Positions 1 to 9,077 of a stretch of 64,000 bases of DNA are shown piece after piece. Origin of the DNA: a virus; IMG/VR virus record IMGVR_UViG_3300025276_004419, positions 1 to 64,000 of that record. One strand, written 5' to 3'. The notes under the pieces were generated by a model. It saw only the letters and a program-made list of their open reading frames with translations, made no database searches and had not been told where the DNA came from. The position numbers and the translations under genes are program-made. The first letter of the stretch is position 1; each line of letters begins with the position of its first letter.

Positions 1-668
1 TAATTGATATTAGCTATGACTTCAAACTATATCGTAAATTCGAAGACGAAGGAGTATCACTACGCTCTTTCTGTACTAACAACAACGCAGCTTATGTTGC
101 CGTTGAGCAAACGTATGGAGATCATTCGTACAATGGACACGCAAAAAAAGACGAAGCATTCCGAAACGACATGACCAACTTTGGTATCTTGATGGAAGTC
201 AATGGTATCGAAGAACCATTTGCTTGGTCTAGAGAATTAGTATCTAAAGTAAATAAAGAAGGAACTGGTTTATATTATAGCCCTACTCGTACCCCCTCTA
301 CAACATCTGAAGGCGAAGACGTAAGTGCTGTAGCTATAACATCAGAACAAATGAAAGATGTTAGGAGTGCCTTCCACGGATATTTTTCGTATATTGACGA
401 CTTCATTGAGGATATGAAGAAAGTATTCCCAACGTTAGGTGATGATTGGGGTGTTTATATTCCTGAGGTTAAATATTTGTCTCCTGAACCATTAGTTAAT
501 TACGATGATTTATCGTTAGTTGATTATGAAAATGTTCACTTTGTAGGAGATGCTTTATCAGCAAGGGGTATTACAGTATCAGGAGCACAAGGGATATACG
601 TTACAGATTATATTTTAAGTAAGAACAATCCAGATTACCCAGATTTTATAGAAAATAGTTTATTTTAA
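1..668 (+). CDS. FAD-dependent dehydrogenase-like protein, C-terminal part (5' truncated by window)
   Basis: The reading frame is open from base 3 to the stop at 668, with no start needed at 171, so this is the end of a gene that begins outside the window. About 221 residues are visible. Near the end, around bases 536-620, the protein reads HFVGDALSARGITVSGAQG, followed by a helix-like IYVTDYIL. This resembles the C-terminal FAD-binding signature of NAD/FAD-utilising dehydrogenases of the COG2509 kind, in which a Gly-Asp contacts the flavin and a small-residue helix follows. The nucleotide-binding N-terminus is not in the window, so the substrate cannot be stated. It lies upstream of a cupin and a P-loop kinase in what looks like an accessory metabolic block. 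The family call is tentative. Confidence 0.5.
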   Translation, partial: IDISYDFKLYRKFEDEGVSLRSFCTNNNAAYVAVEQTYGDHSYNGHAKKDEAFRNDMTNFGILMEVNGIEEPFAWSRELVSKVNKEGTGLYYSPTRTPSTTSEGEDVSAVAITSEQMKDVRSAFHGYFSYIDDFIEDMKKVFPTLGDDWGVYIPEVKYLSPEPLVNYDDLSLVDYENVHFVGDALSARGITVSGAQGIYVTDYILSKNNPDYPDFIENSLF

Positions 669-681
669 ATTAAAAACAGTT

Positions 682-963
682 ATGGCTAAGAAGAAAAAAT
701 TATACGAGTACAAGGAAATTAATTCACGAGGAGCTAATATCCATCTAGCAAGATATGTAGGTGAAGAAAATTGGAAATTCCACAGATGGGATGGTCCAGC
801 AATCGAACCTTATGATAAAGATAGTGAAATGGAAAAATCATTTTACCTAAATGGTATTCAATATGAGGAGGAAGCTTATAGTGAAATTATGCAAGAGCGT
901 GAAGGTTTACCTTGGTATAAAAACCAATCAATGAAAAATTCACTTCAAGATTACAGACATTAA
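682..963 (+). CDS. Small hypothetical protein with HRxDGPA / YLNG motif
   Basis: This is a 93-residue protein of unknown function with a lysine-rich start (MAKKKKLYEY). The central part contains FHRWDGPAIE and then FYLNGIQYEEE. That pattern resembles the short HRxDGPAxE...YLNG repeat units found in many phage and bacterial hypothetical proteins, here as a single copy. There is no signal peptide or membrane segment. It starts 13 bases after the preceding stop and ends 1 base before the cupin start, so it is co-transcribed with both. No function is assigned. Confidence 0.75.
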   Translation: MAKKKKLYEYKEINSRGANIHLARYVGEENWKFHRWDGPAIEPYDKDSEMEKSFYLNGIQYEEEAYSEIMQEREGLPWYKNQSMKNSLQDYRH

Positions 964-964
964 T

Positions 965-1360
965 ATGGAAAAACCAATTGTAATTAATGCTAAAGAGTGT
1001 AAAGAATGTAACGTTCCTAAAGGATGGGGACATGAAATTATATTCGAAAACAACGAACTTTATTGTGGTAAGTTACTAGTATTTAAAAAGGGTTGCAATT
1101 TTAGCATGCACTACCATCTTATTAAAGATGAAACTTGGTATGTTCAAGAAGGCGAATTTTTATATCGTTGGGTTGATACTGAAACTGGTGAGGTCCATGA
1201 ACAAAAATTACGTGAAGGTGATAGTGTGAGACAATACCCAGGACAACCACATCAAGTTAAAGCGTTAACTGATGGTACATTATTTGAGGTAAGTACAGAA
1301 CACTTTGATAGTGATAGCTACAGAGTATATAGAAAATGGTTAGATAATAAAGACGTATGA
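965..1360 (+). CDS. Cupin-domain protein (mannose-6-phosphate isomerase type II-like)
   Basis: This is a single-domain cupin of 131 residues. Residues 20-65 hold cupin motif 1: a WGHE start, then H49-x-H51, E56 and a GEF glycine turn. Motif 2 is near residues 84-97, with G-D...P-G-Q-P-H96. The His/His/Glu/His set would bind one metal ion. The WGxE...GK.L opening resembles the C-terminal cupin of sugar-phosphate isomerase / GDP-mannose pyrophosphorylase enzymes, but no nucleotidyltransferase domain is present. It may act on sugar nucleotides for the glycosyltransferases encoded further on, though this is only a guess. It overlaps the next gene by 4 bases (ATGA), which suggests translational coupling. 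Confidence 0.75.
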   Translation: MEKPIVINAKECKECNVPKGWGHEIIFENNELYCGKLLVFKKGCNFSMHYHLIKDETWYVQEGEFLYRWVDTETGEVHEQKLREGDSVRQYPGQPHQVKALTDGTLFEVSTEHFDSDSYRVYRKWLDNKDV

Positions 1361-1887
1361 AAATAGGATTATGTGGTACAATGAGTGTGGGTAAAACCAC
1401 ACTCGTTAATGCCTTAAAAGAACTCCCTGAATTCAAGGATTACATGTTTAGAACAGAACGTTCTAAGGAATTAATGGCTCAGGGTATTCCATTAAACACT
1501 GATTCAACATTAAAGGGACAGACAGTATTTTTAGCTGAACGTACAGGTGAATTAATGGTAGAAAATATTATTACAGATAGAACTGTAATTGATGTTATGG
1601 CGTTTGCTCGTGCTTCTAAATCCATCAACTCACCAGATAAGGATTTATTTGAAGATTATGCTAAACGTTTTATAAAAGAATACGATTATATATTTTATGT
1701 CTCACCTGTAGGAGTAGAAATAGAAGATAATGGTATTAGAGAAACTAATGTAGATTACAGAGACTTAATTGATTATACTATTAGTAAAATATTAGATGAA
1801 CAAAAGCATCGTATTAAAAATCTTAATACATTATCAGGCAGCACCGAAAAACGCATTGAACAAATGTTAGAGGCGCTTTCTTCGTAA
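1357..1887 (+). CDS. P-loop ATPase/kinase, deoxynucleoside kinase- or NadR-like
   Basis: This is a 176-residue P-loop protein. The Walker A motif is at residues 7-15 (GTMSVGKTT). A DRTVID motif near residue 70 is like the DR(S/T) segment of nucleoside and nucleotide kinases. YDYIFYVSP near residue 110 is the typical buried strand before the lid region. The size and fold signals fit the AAA_28/NadR-kinase or thymidylate-kinase-like group. The exact substrate (nucleoside, nucleotide or cofactor precursor) cannot be read from the sequence. Its start overlaps the cupin stop. The stop codon overlaps the beginning of a late-promoter-like motif that serves the next gene. Confidence 0.75.
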   Translation: MKIGLCGTMSVGKTTLVNALKELPEFKDYMFRTERSKELMAQGIPLNTDSTLKGQTVFLAERTGELMVENIITDRTVIDVMAFARASKSINSPDKDLFEDYAKRFIKEYDYIFYVSPVGVEIEDNGIRETNVDYRDLIDYTISKILDEQKHRIKNLNTLSGSTEKRIEQMLEALSS

Positions 1888-1900
1888 TATTTATAATAAA
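1886..1900 (+). promoter_or_regulatory. Late-promoter-like motif AATATTTATAATAAA
   Basis: The sequence AATATTTATAATAAA begins inside the stop codon of the kinase gene and ends 11 bases before the ATG at 1912. The same motif recurs in front of most virion genes in this window and is absent from the replication block. A promoter role is inferred from position only. Confidence 0.55.
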
Positions 1901-1911
1901 ATAATATTATC

Positions 1912-2259
1912 ATGAAACGTAGAGAATTAGCAGAATATATTAAAGAAACTATTGTAGATGTGCTCACAGAAGTATCTCAAGAAGATGTTGATACAGCTAA
2001 AGCTTATAATGATGAATTAGAAAAAACTAAGGATCTAACAGCTGATTTAACTGAAGATGATGATGTAGAACCAACATCTAAAGATATTAAAAAAGACGAT
2101 TCAATTTCTACTATTTCTCGTAAACTACAGGATACTAATAAAGAAATGAAAGCTGTAGTTAATAAATGGAAAAAAGCAGAAGGTGAAGATAAAGAACGTT
2201 TATTAGTTCGCTTAAAAGATTTAACTAAAATTAAGAAAGAGCTTGAAGGACTTATTTAA
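1912..2259 (+). CDS. Hypothetical acidic/coiled-coil protein upstream of terminase
   Basis: This 115-residue, highly charged protein has no recognisable catalytic motif. The N-terminus (MKRRELAEYIKETIVDVLTE) is helical and resembles the opening of several T4-like head and prohead proteins. The middle is Asp/Glu-rich and the C-terminal 45 residues have coiled-coil character. By position it could be the small terminase, because T4 gene 16 lies just before gene 17. However, a membrane protein gene intervenes and I see no diagnostic terminase small-subunit motif, so that identity is speculative. It overlaps the next gene by 17 bases. Confidence 0.7.
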   Translation: MKRRELAEYIKETIVDVLTEVSQEDVDTAKAYNDELEKTKDLTADLTEDDDVEPTSKDIKKDDSISTISRKLQDTNKEMKAVVNKWKKAEGEDKERLLVRLKDLTKIKKELEGLI

Positions 2260-2821
2260 AAATATTCAAACTCTACTAGTTGTAGCATTAGCAGCACTTT
2301 TATTATATCAAAGAGGCTGCTCTTCTACCCCTCCGGTAGAACCTGAAATTATTACTGAGGTAATAACTAGATGGGATACATTAAAGGTGGCTACAAAAGA
2401 GTATGTGCCCAAATATATTAGAAAAACAGTAGTAGAAATTGATACTTTTCAAGTACCTATTGATACTATGAGTATTTTAAGAGATTACTACGCAAAATAT
2501 TTTTACACTGATACTATTAAGGTTGATAGCCTTGGTTTTATAGTGATAAATGATACGGTTACTCGTAACTTAATATCAAAACGAGATGTTCAATCCAACA
2601 TATTCATCCCAACAACTACAATTAATAATACTATTTACCTCTACAAACGTGAACTCTTTGGGGGCATTTCGGTAGGTAGTACCCCCTCAGCAATTCAAAA
2701 CCTTAGTGGTGAGTTGTTATTCGTAAATAAAAAAAGACAAGCATACGGTTTTGGTTTAGGTTTAAACAATAATTTCGACCCTATATATACAGCCCGTTTG
2801 TACTGGAAAATAGGTAAATAA
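2243..2821 (+). CDS. Membrane-anchored hypothetical protein (TTG start)
   Basis: This 192-residue protein begins at a TTG codon inside the end of the previous gene, with a GA-rich stretch just upstream. No in-frame ATG gives a better start. Residues 8-22 form one hydrophobic segment (IQTLLVVALAALLLY), followed by RGC and a Pro/Glu-rich stretch. This suggests an N-terminal membrane anchor with the rest outside the cytoplasm. The final residues (TARLYWKIGK after a Gly-rich segment) look like beta strands. It could be a cell-envelope or spanin-like protein, but no family was recognised. Its stop overlaps the terminase ATG by one base. Confidence 0.65.
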   Translation: MKDLFKNIQTLLVVALAALLLYQRGCSSTPPVEPEIITEVITRWDTLKVATKEYVPKYIRKTVVEIDTFQVPIDTMSILRDYYAKYFYTDTIKVDSLGFIVINDTVTRNLISKRDVQSNIFIPTTTINNTIYLYKRELFGGISVGSTPSAIQNLSGELLFVNKKRQAYGFGLGLNNNFDPIYTARLYWKIGK

Positions 2822-4401
2822 TGGCAGAACCTAATTTAAGGCAAATAATACAATCTGAATACATTAAATGTGCTTCTGACCCAGTTCATTTTATGAAAAA
2901 GTACTGTATGATTCAACACCCACAACGTGGGCGTATTCCATTCCAACTGTACCCATTTCAAGAAAAAGTTTTAACTTTATTTCAAGATAATCCATATTCA
3001 ATTATCCTTAAATCTAGACAGTTAGGTATTTCTACTTTAGGTGCTGGGTATTCTTTATGGTTAATGTTGTTTCATAAGGATAAAAACGTACTTTGTATTG
3101 CGACAAAACAGGATACGGCTAAAAACATGGTTACTAAGGTTAAATTCATGTATGAAAATTTACCTTCATGGCTTAAAATAGATGCACCTGAAAATAATAA
3201 ATTAACATTACGCTTAAGTAATGGATCACAAATTAAAGCAACATCAGCATCAAGTGATGCAGGTAGATCAGAAGCAGTTTCTTTACTACTAATTGATGAA
3301 GCTGCTTTTATTGATAATATTGGTGAAATTTGGGCTTCAGCTCAACAAACACTAGCAACTGGTGGTGGGTGTATAGCACTATCTACCCCTTATGGTACAG
3401 GTAACTGGTTCCATCAAACATGGGTTAGAGCAGAAAATGCTGAAAACGATTTTTTACCCATTAAACTCCCTTGGTACGTCCATCCTGAACGTGATCAAAC
3501 ATGGAGAGATAGACAAGATGAATTATTAGGTGATCCTAGAATGGCAGCACAAGAGTGTGATTGCGATTTTAGCACCTCAGGTGATACTGTATTCTATGCT
3601 GAATACTTAGAATTTTATGAAAAAACTTATATTAAAGACCCACTTGAAAAGCGTGGTGCTGACCAAAATTTATGGATTTGGGAACCCGCTGATTATTCAA
3701 GAACCTATCTTGTTGTTGCCGATGTTGCTCGTGGAGATGGGAAAGATTATTCTGCGTTCCATATTATCGATATCGAAACAAATACTCAAATTGCTGAATA
3801 TAAAGGTCAATTAGGCACAAAAGAATTTGGTCATTTATTAGTTGGTATAGCTACTGAATACAATGAAGCACTTCTTGTAGTAGAAAATGCCTCAATCGGT
3901 TGGTCAACTATCCAAACTATTATAGACAGAGGATATACTAATCTTTATTACTCATCTAAAAGTGACTCCAGCAGAGCTGATTCGTATTTTGATAAATATA
4001 TGGATACGAGTAAAATGGTTCCTGGTTTTAGTATGACATCTAGAGTTAGACCTTTAATAATAGGTAAACTTCAAGAGTATGTTAATGATAAATCAGTTAC
4101 ATTCCAATCAAAACGTTTACTTGAGGAAATGAAAGTATTTATGTGGAAAAATGGACGTGCTGAAGCTCAACAGGGTTATAATGATGATTTAGTTATGGCA
4201 TTTGGAATTGGTATGTTTATGCGTGATACATCGTTTAAATTTAATCAACAACATTTAGACATGAGTAAAGCTACATTAAACGGCATGTCAACAAATAAAA
4301 CAGCATTTGTAGGGGGGTATAGTAATAACAGTGCCACTCTAAACCCATATGAAATAGAAAATCCATATGGTGGGAAAGAAGACATTAGTTGGATTCTCTA
4401 A
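2821..4401 (+). CDS. 17: Terminase large subunit (T4 gp17-like)
   Basis: This is the ATP-driven DNA packaging motor and headful nuclease (526 residues; T4 gp17 has 610). The N-terminal ATPase domain shows the variant Walker A of large terminases near residues 64-72 (KSRQLGIST). A Walker B/catalytic Glu follows near residues 156-162 (LLLIDEAAF), and coupling motif STPYGTG comes later. The C-terminal RNase H-like nuclease starts near residue 297 with the acidic VADVARGDGKDYS, then has VVENASIGW, and ends with YNDDLVMAFG, which supplies the last metal-binding acidic residues. The protein binds the portal encoded immediately downstream. The ATG overlaps the preceding stop. Confidence 0.95.
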   Translation: MAEPNLRQIIQSEYIKCASDPVHFMKKYCMIQHPQRGRIPFQLYPFQEKVLTLFQDNPYSIILKSRQLGISTLGAGYSLWLMLFHKDKNVLCIATKQDTAKNMVTKVKFMYENLPSWLKIDAPENNKLTLRLSNGSQIKATSASSDAGRSEAVSLLLIDEAAFIDNIGEIWASAQQTLATGGGCIALSTPYGTGNWFHQTWVRAENAENDFLPIKLPWYVHPERDQTWRDRQDELLGDPRMAAQECDCDFSTSGDTVFYAEYLEFYEKTYIKDPLEKRGADQNLWIWEPADYSRTYLVVADVARGDGKDYSAFHIIDIETNTQIAEYKGQLGTKEFGHLLVGIATEYNEALLVVENASIGWSTIQTIIDRGYTNLYYSSKSDSSRADSYFDKYMDTSKMVPGFSMTSRVRPLIIGKLQEYVNDKSVTFQSKRLLEEMKVFMWKNGRAEAQQGYNDDLVMAFGIGMFMRDTSFKFNQQHLDMSKATLNGMSTNKTAFVGGYSNNSATLNPYEIENPYGGKEDISWIL

Positions 4402-4403
4402 AC

Positions 4404-4420
4404 AATATTTATAATAATAA
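4404..4420 (+). promoter_or_regulatory. Late-promoter-like motif before portal gene
   Basis: AATATTTATAATAATAA lies 8 bases before the portal ATG at 4429, directly after the terminase stop. It matches the recurrent motif of this window. Confidence 0.55.
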
Positions 4421-4428
4421 CAAACATT

Positions 4429-6291
4429 ATGGCTGATAAAGGCTTATTTAAAAGACTGGAGAGATTATTTGCATCCGATGTAGTAATCCGGAATGTAGGA
4501 GGTAATCAACTTAAAGTAATTGATACAGACCATATCCAAACTTCTGGTGAATTTCAAACAAATTCATTAATGGATCGCTTTACAGGCATCTATCAGAACC
4601 CAGCATCTACCTCATTATACGGACAACAGTTCAACATGAACTACCAGTATTTAAGGACATACCTTTATTCAGATTATGATTTAATGGATACAGATGCTAT
4701 TGTTGCATCTGCTCTTGATATTATTGCTGATGAGTGTACCCTAAAAAATGATATGGGTGAAGTGCTTCAAATCAAATCATCAGATGAAGACATTCAAAAG
4801 ATTCTATACAATTTATTTTACGATGTTTTAAACGTAGAATTTAACCTTTGGGCTTGGACACGCCAAATGTGTAAGTATGGTGATTTTTTCCTTAAACTAG
4901 AGATATCAGAAAAATTTGGTGTTTATAATGTGATTCCTTATTCAGCGTATCATATTGAACGTAAAGAAAACTTCGATCCTGAAGCACCATCAAGAGTAGT
5001 ATTTACTTATAACCCTGAGGGTGTTATGGGAGGTTCGTCATCAGGTTACTATACTTCACCTAATCAAAATGCTGCCTCAAATACTATTGAATTTGATAAT
5101 TACGAAATTGCTCACTTTAGATTAATTTCAGACGTAAATTATCTTCCTTATGGTCGTTCATATATTGAGCCTGGTCGTAAATTATTTAAACAATATTCAT
5201 TAATGGAGGATGCTATGTTAATTCATAGAATCGTACGTGCTCCTGAAAAGAGAATATTTTATGTAAATGTAGGGTCTATACCTCCAAATGAAGTAGAAAA
5301 CTTCATGCAGAAAACGATTTCAACAATGAAGCGTACTCCGCTAATAGACCAAAAAACAGGTGAATACAATTTAAAATACAACCAACAAAACATCATGGAA
5401 GACTTTTATATTCCTGTTAGAGGGAATGATCAGTCAACTAAAATCGATACCACAAAAGGTTTAGATTATGCTGCAATTGAGGATGTAGAATACTTAAGAG
5501 AAAAATTATTTGCTGCTCTTAAAGTGCCTAAAGCATTTATGGGATACGATGAGAATCTCTCAGGTAAAGCAACATTAGCAGCTGAGGATATCCGTTTTGG
5601 TCGCACAATTGACAGATTACAACGTATATTACTATCAGAATTATATAAAATTGCATTAGTCCATTTATATGCTCAAGGGTATAGAGATGAACAAATGACG
5701 AACTTTGAGTTAGGTTTAACCACTCCATCAATTATTTACGATCAAGAAAAGATCGCATTAATGAAAGAAAAAGTGGATCTAGCTGGTCAAATCATGGAAA
5801 ATAAATTACTCCCAACGGATTGGATTTATGATCATATCTTCCACTTTAGTGAAGATGAGTATGAGGAATATAGAGACTTAATAGTTCAAGATCAGAAACG
5901 CCAATTCCGTAACAACCAAATCGAAACTGAAGGAAATGATCCTGTTACAACAGGTCGTTCATATGGTACTCCACATGATTTAGCTTCATTATATGGAACT
6001 GGCAGAGTAGATTCAGACCCAGCTAATGTACCTGATGGGTATAATGAAAAAGTACCTTTAGGTCGCCCAGAAGAAAAGGCATCTAATATTAATACTCAAG
6101 ATAATGTCTTTGGTAAAGATCGTTTAGGTAAAAAAGCAATGAAGGTAGATGATCAACCTGGTTTAAACGAAGGCGCTAGTAAGCAATTCTTAAAAAATCG
6201 TTCTTTGTTAGAATCAATGCAAAAAGAATTAGTTTTTACTTCCGATAAAAAGAAGGAATCACTATTAGATGAATCAAACATTAAAGAGTAA
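4429..6291 (+). CDS. 20: Portal vertex protein (T4 gp20-like)
   Basis: This 620-residue protein is the dodecameric portal through which DNA enters the head and to which the neck attaches. The N-terminal part contains YLRTYLYSDYDLMDTDAIVA and SALDIIADECT, typical of T4-like portals. The central part contains RAPEKRIFYVNVG and then MEDFYIPV, and VPKAFMGYDENLSGKATL is a strongly conserved portal segment. T4 gp20 has 524 residues; the extra length is mainly a polar C-terminal tail after about residue 500 that lacks obvious domains. It sits between the terminase and head genes, as in T4 relatives. Confidence 0.95.
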   Translation: MADKGLFKRLERLFASDVVIRNVGGNQLKVIDTDHIQTSGEFQTNSLMDRFTGIYQNPASTSLYGQQFNMNYQYLRTYLYSDYDLMDTDAIVASALDIIADECTLKNDMGEVLQIKSSDEDIQKILYNLFYDVLNVEFNLWAWTRQMCKYGDFFLKLEISEKFGVYNVIPYSAYHIERKENFDPEAPSRVVFTYNPEGVMGGSSSGYYTSPNQNAASNTIEFDNYEIAHFRLISDVNYLPYGRSYIEPGRKLFKQYSLMEDAMLIHRIVRAPEKRIFYVNVGSIPPNEVENFMQKTISTMKRTPLIDQKTGEYNLKYNQQNIMEDFYIPVRGNDQSTKIDTTKGLDYAAIEDVEYLREKLFAALKVPKAFMGYDENLSGKATLAAEDIRFGRTIDRLQRILLSELYKIALVHLYAQGYRDEQMTNFELGLTTPSIIYDQEKIALMKEKVDLAGQIMENKLLPTDWIYDHIFHFSEDEYEEYRDLIVQDQKRQFRNNQIETEGNDPVTTGRSYGTPHDLASLYGTGRVDSDPANVPDGYNEKVPLGRPEEKASNINTQDNVFGKDRLGKKAMKVDDQPGLNEGASKQFLKNRSLLESMQKELVFTSDKKKESLLDESNIKE

Positions 6292-6300
6292 TATCTCCTT

Positions 6301-6316
6301 ATATATTTATAATAAA
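6301..6316 (+). promoter_or_regulatory. Late-promoter-like motif
   Basis: ATATATTTATAATAAA lies just after the portal stop and 11 bases before the ATG at 6328. It is another copy of the recurrent AATATTTATAA-type motif. Confidence 0.5.
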
Positions 6317-6327
6317 TCCTATTAGGA

Positions 6328-7185
6328 ATGAACATTAAACATTCGAAGTATAAAAATACTGGTATTCTTTTTGAATTATTAGTTCGCCAAGTAACAGCTG
6401 ACACCTTGAATGGTGTAGAGTCTGCTGCTATAAAACTAATTCAAAAATATTTCGTCAAATCCGAATTGGGGAAGGAATATAAACTATACGAAGCGTTAAC
6501 TAAAACAACTACTCTTACTGAAGGTAAGGCTAATATTTTAGTTCAAACTTTATTAGAATCTTCTAAAAAATTAAATCGTAGAGCTCTTAAAAGAGAAAAA
6601 TACAATTTAATTAACGAGATTAAAGATAGTTATAATTTAGAAGAATTCTTTAAAACAAAACTTCCACATTATAAAGTACATGCTGCTTATTATATGTTAT
6701 CGGAAGTCCAAAGTACAGAAGCTTTAGTAGATACTAATATTATTGTTAATAATAAAATAACTCTCCTAGAACATCTTTCTACTTCAAATATTAGTGAAGA
6801 AAAAGTTGAAGCTGAAGTATTAAAAGAATTCCAATCATACGATAAAGATACTCGTATGCTTACCTATAGAATCCTAATGGAGAAATTCAATGGTAAGTAT
6901 GATGGTTTACACTCGAGCCAAAAAGAGGTACTTAGACAATATGTTAATTCAGTTGATTCAACCCCAGTATTAAGAGAATTTTATAATACTGAAGTAAGTA
7001 AAATTAAAACCCAATTAAACGAACTGTTATCTCAAATCACTGACAAAGCTGTTCAAATAAAAATCACTGAAGTAAGTACTTTAATTGAGGAGCTAGATAA
7101 AACCACGAATGTAACATCAGATAACATCGTAAATATTCTTCAATACCTAGAATTAGTAGAAGAATTAAAAACTGCTCATGGCTAA
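6328..7185 (+). CDS. Conserved T4-like head-cluster protein, unknown function
   Basis: This 285-residue, mostly helical and charged protein opens with KHSKYKNTGILFELLVRQ, a beginning I recall from conserved proteins encoded between portal and prohead protease in marine T4-like phages. No catalytic motif is visible. The position suggests a prohead core or packaging accessory role. It overlaps the next gene by 8 bases, so the two are probably coupled. Function is not established by the sequence. Confidence 0.75.
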   Translation: MNIKHSKYKNTGILFELLVRQVTADTLNGVESAAIKLIQKYFVKSELGKEYKLYEALTKTTTLTEGKANILVQTLLESSKKLNRRALKREKYNLINEIKDSYNLEEFFKTKLPHYKVHAAYYMLSEVQSTEALVDTNIIVNNKITLLEHLSTSNISEEKVEAEVLKEFQSYDKDTRMLTYRILMEKFNGKYDGLHSSQKEVLRQYVNSVDSTPVLREFYNTEVSKIKTQLNELLSQITDKAVQIKITEVSTLIEELDKTTNVTSDNIVNILQYLELVEELKTAHG

Positions 7186-7744
7186 AATTGGCGATACTGA
7201 AGTAAAAGGTGGCATACAAACCACAGTAACTAATATTGACCCGGCAACGGGTCAAATTACTTGGGACGTTGAATATTCAGCTGATTACCAAAAACTATTT
7301 AAGGATATTACTGACCTAATGAAAACAGCTAAAGAAGTAGCTGATCTTACAGGTGAGACTTTTTTTAGAGATCATTATTTAGATATTAAAAAGCGAAGAA
7401 ATGAGCTAAGAACTTATTTACGCAATAATAAAGCTGAAGAATATTCTCGTATTAAAGGAATGAATGAAATGAGTGGTACCGGAGGTGGTGGTGCTTCTTT
7501 TAGTGTTGGTACAGGAGCACAATACGCTACTCCAAAAGCATTTAAAAAGAAAAAAGACATTAACGAATCATCCCCAGGTTCTACTTTAGGTCCCGGACCT
7601 AAAGCAAGTGAAGATGGTGTTAAAGATAATTATTACGTAAAAGGGTTTAAATATAAATTAGTTGACCCTAAAAAGTTAGCAAAACAATCCAAAGCCATAG
7701 ATACTAAATATTTATGGGCACCAGATACGTTCGTTAAAGAATAA
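7178..7744 (+). CDS. Head-cluster protein sharing a motif with the major capsid protein
   Basis: This 188-residue protein has a beta-type N-terminus, a charged helical middle and a Gly-rich segment around residues 98-118 that includes ASFSVGTGAQYA. The major capsid protein carries a very similar stretch, ANFSVGTGEQWA, near residues 69-80. No enzyme motif is present. It lies in the prohead gene cluster, 5 bases before the next gene, so a capsid or prohead-core role is likely, but this is inferred from context and the shared motif. Confidence 0.7.
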   Translation: MAKIGDTEVKGGIQTTVTNIDPATGQITWDVEYSADYQKLFKDITDLMKTAKEVADLTGETFFRDHYLDIKKRRNELRTYLRNNKAEEYSRIKGMNEMSGTGGGGASFSVGTGAQYATPKAFKKKKDINESSPGSTLGPGPKASEDGVKDNYYVKGFKYKLVDPKKLAKQSKAIDTKYLWAPDTFVKE

Positions 7745-7748
7745 TAAT

Positions 7749-7994
7749 ATGTATAAGTATAAATTAAATTTAAAAGAACGCGATGAAAGTCGAGCAGCAT
7801 ATCAAGAAAAACGTATCGCTGCTTTTCAAGATATCGAAAAATACTTAAATAGTTTATACCCTTTAATAGATAAAGCTAAAGATGAAACAATAGCTTACTA
7901 TCAGGATAAACCAGAGTCATACAGTGTTGTATATGCTACTGATTTAATACTAGATTATTTAAAAGACATTGATAAATTATTAAAACAACAATAA
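7749..7994 (+). CDS. Small helical hypothetical protein
   Basis: This 81-residue protein is almost entirely charged helix, with no signal peptide, membrane span or recognised motif. It is tightly packed: 4 bases after the preceding stop and overlapping the next ATG by one base (TAATG). That makes it part of the prohead gene unit. No function assigned. Confidence 0.7.
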   Translation: MYKYKLNLKERDESRAAYQEKRIAAFQDIEKYLNSLYPLIDKAKDETIAYYQDKPESYSVVYATDLILDYLKDIDKLLKQQ

Positions 7995-9076
7995 TGAAAA
8001 CATTACAAGAACAATACAATCTTATTAAAGAGGGTAAAGGTAATAAAGATACTTTTATGAAATCGGCCCGTAGTCAGTTTCCTAATATCTTTAATAATTT
8101 GTCAAGTTTTGACACTGCTACAAAAGTTATGAAGCAAAAACAAATCATTTCTGAAGTAGGTATTGGTGGTGTTGTTACAACTGCTGTTAATCCTTTTATT
8201 AATTGGAAAGAATTTTTGTCTGAAGATTATGCCATTCAAGAAAATCCTATTGATGCTCCTAAAACAATGGGTGCCAAAGATGTAAAAGTTGACAATAAAA
8301 AAATGTCTAAAGAAGTAGAAGATCTTCAAAACGAAACGGGTTTTGATTATAAAGATCCTAAAGATCTTGATAATTTATATGGTGAAGCATTTTTACAAGG
8401 TTACTATACTGAATTAAAAGACCCAGCTAACGAAGGTAAAGATGTAGCTGAACTAAAAGAAATTGTAGCTAAGAATTTAGCTAAAGATACAACTTATTAT
8501 ACTACTGAAGCTCAGTTTGGTATTAAAGGTATAGGGTATACTGACGAAGCACCCGGTCTAAAAGCTTCAAAATCAGACCAAATGGTCCCAGTAAAAGAAA
8601 ATATGATTAAATTAACAGATTTAATTAACGAAGCTGTTGCCGGTTACGTTGATTTACGTCCTATAGGGATGACAAATGAAAACGCAAGAACAGATGCTGA
8701 AGAAGAAGGCTATAAGGATGGTATGCGTGATGAAAAGGAAGATCTAAAAGATAAGCCTAAAAAGAAAAAAGCTAAAAAAGAATCAATTGATACTAAATTA
8801 GCTGAAATAGGTAAACAAGGTGATATCGTAAAATTAGAAGCACAAATAGCTTACGTTGATGAATCTATTGATTTAAAAAACGAAAGAATCACTATGGTAA
8901 CAGAAGATGAAAATCTATCTGAATTAGTAGATAAAACTAAAATGAAAGAAATGCAACGCGAAGTTAAGGATCTTGAAAGAAGAAGAGCTAAAATGGAAAA
9001 GTTGTATGAAAAAATGTGTGGTAAGGCTTACTCAAAACCAGAAATGGTAGATGAGGTAGACGAAATGGAATACTAG
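7994..9076 (+). CDS. Prohead-associated protein with scaffold-shared acidic motif
   Basis: This 360-residue, lysine/glutamate-rich protein shares a roughly 20-residue motif with the scaffold encoded nearby. NARTDAEEEGYKDGM followed by DEKED occurs here once (near residues 230-252) and twice in the scaffold. The C-terminal 100 residues are coiled-coil-like, ending in a Met/Glu-rich tail. It lies directly before the prohead protease, with one base between the genes. I infer an internal core or scaffold-associated role and possible processing by the protease. No known family was recognised. Confidence 0.7.
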   Translation: MKTLQEQYNLIKEGKGNKDTFMKSARSQFPNIFNNLSSFDTATKVMKQKQIISEVGIGGVVTTAVNPFINWKEFLSEDYAIQENPIDAPKTMGAKDVKVDNKKMSKEVEDLQNETGFDYKDPKDLDNLYGEAFLQGYYTELKDPANEGKDVAELKEIVAKNLAKDTTYYTTEAQFGIKGIGYTDEAPGLKASKSDQMVPVKENMIKLTDLINEAVAGYVDLRPIGMTNENARTDAEEEGYKDGMRDEKEDLKDKPKKKKAKKESIDTKLAEIGKQGDIVKLEAQIAYVDESIDLKNERITMVTEDENLSELVDKTKMKEMQREVKDLERRRAKMEKLYEKMCGKAYSKPEMVDEVDEMEY

Positions 9077-9077
9077 A

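Noticed and set aside
171-668. Complete 165-residue gene starting at the ATG at 171
   Set aside because: The same frame is open without a stop to the window start and the upstream codons read as normal protein, so the gene is truncated by the window and the ATG is internal.
1912-2259. Small terminase subunit (gp16) for the gene upstream of the large terminase
   Set aside because: The position is suggestive, but no helix-turn-helix or gp16 family pattern is visible and a membrane protein gene intervenes; left as hypothetical.
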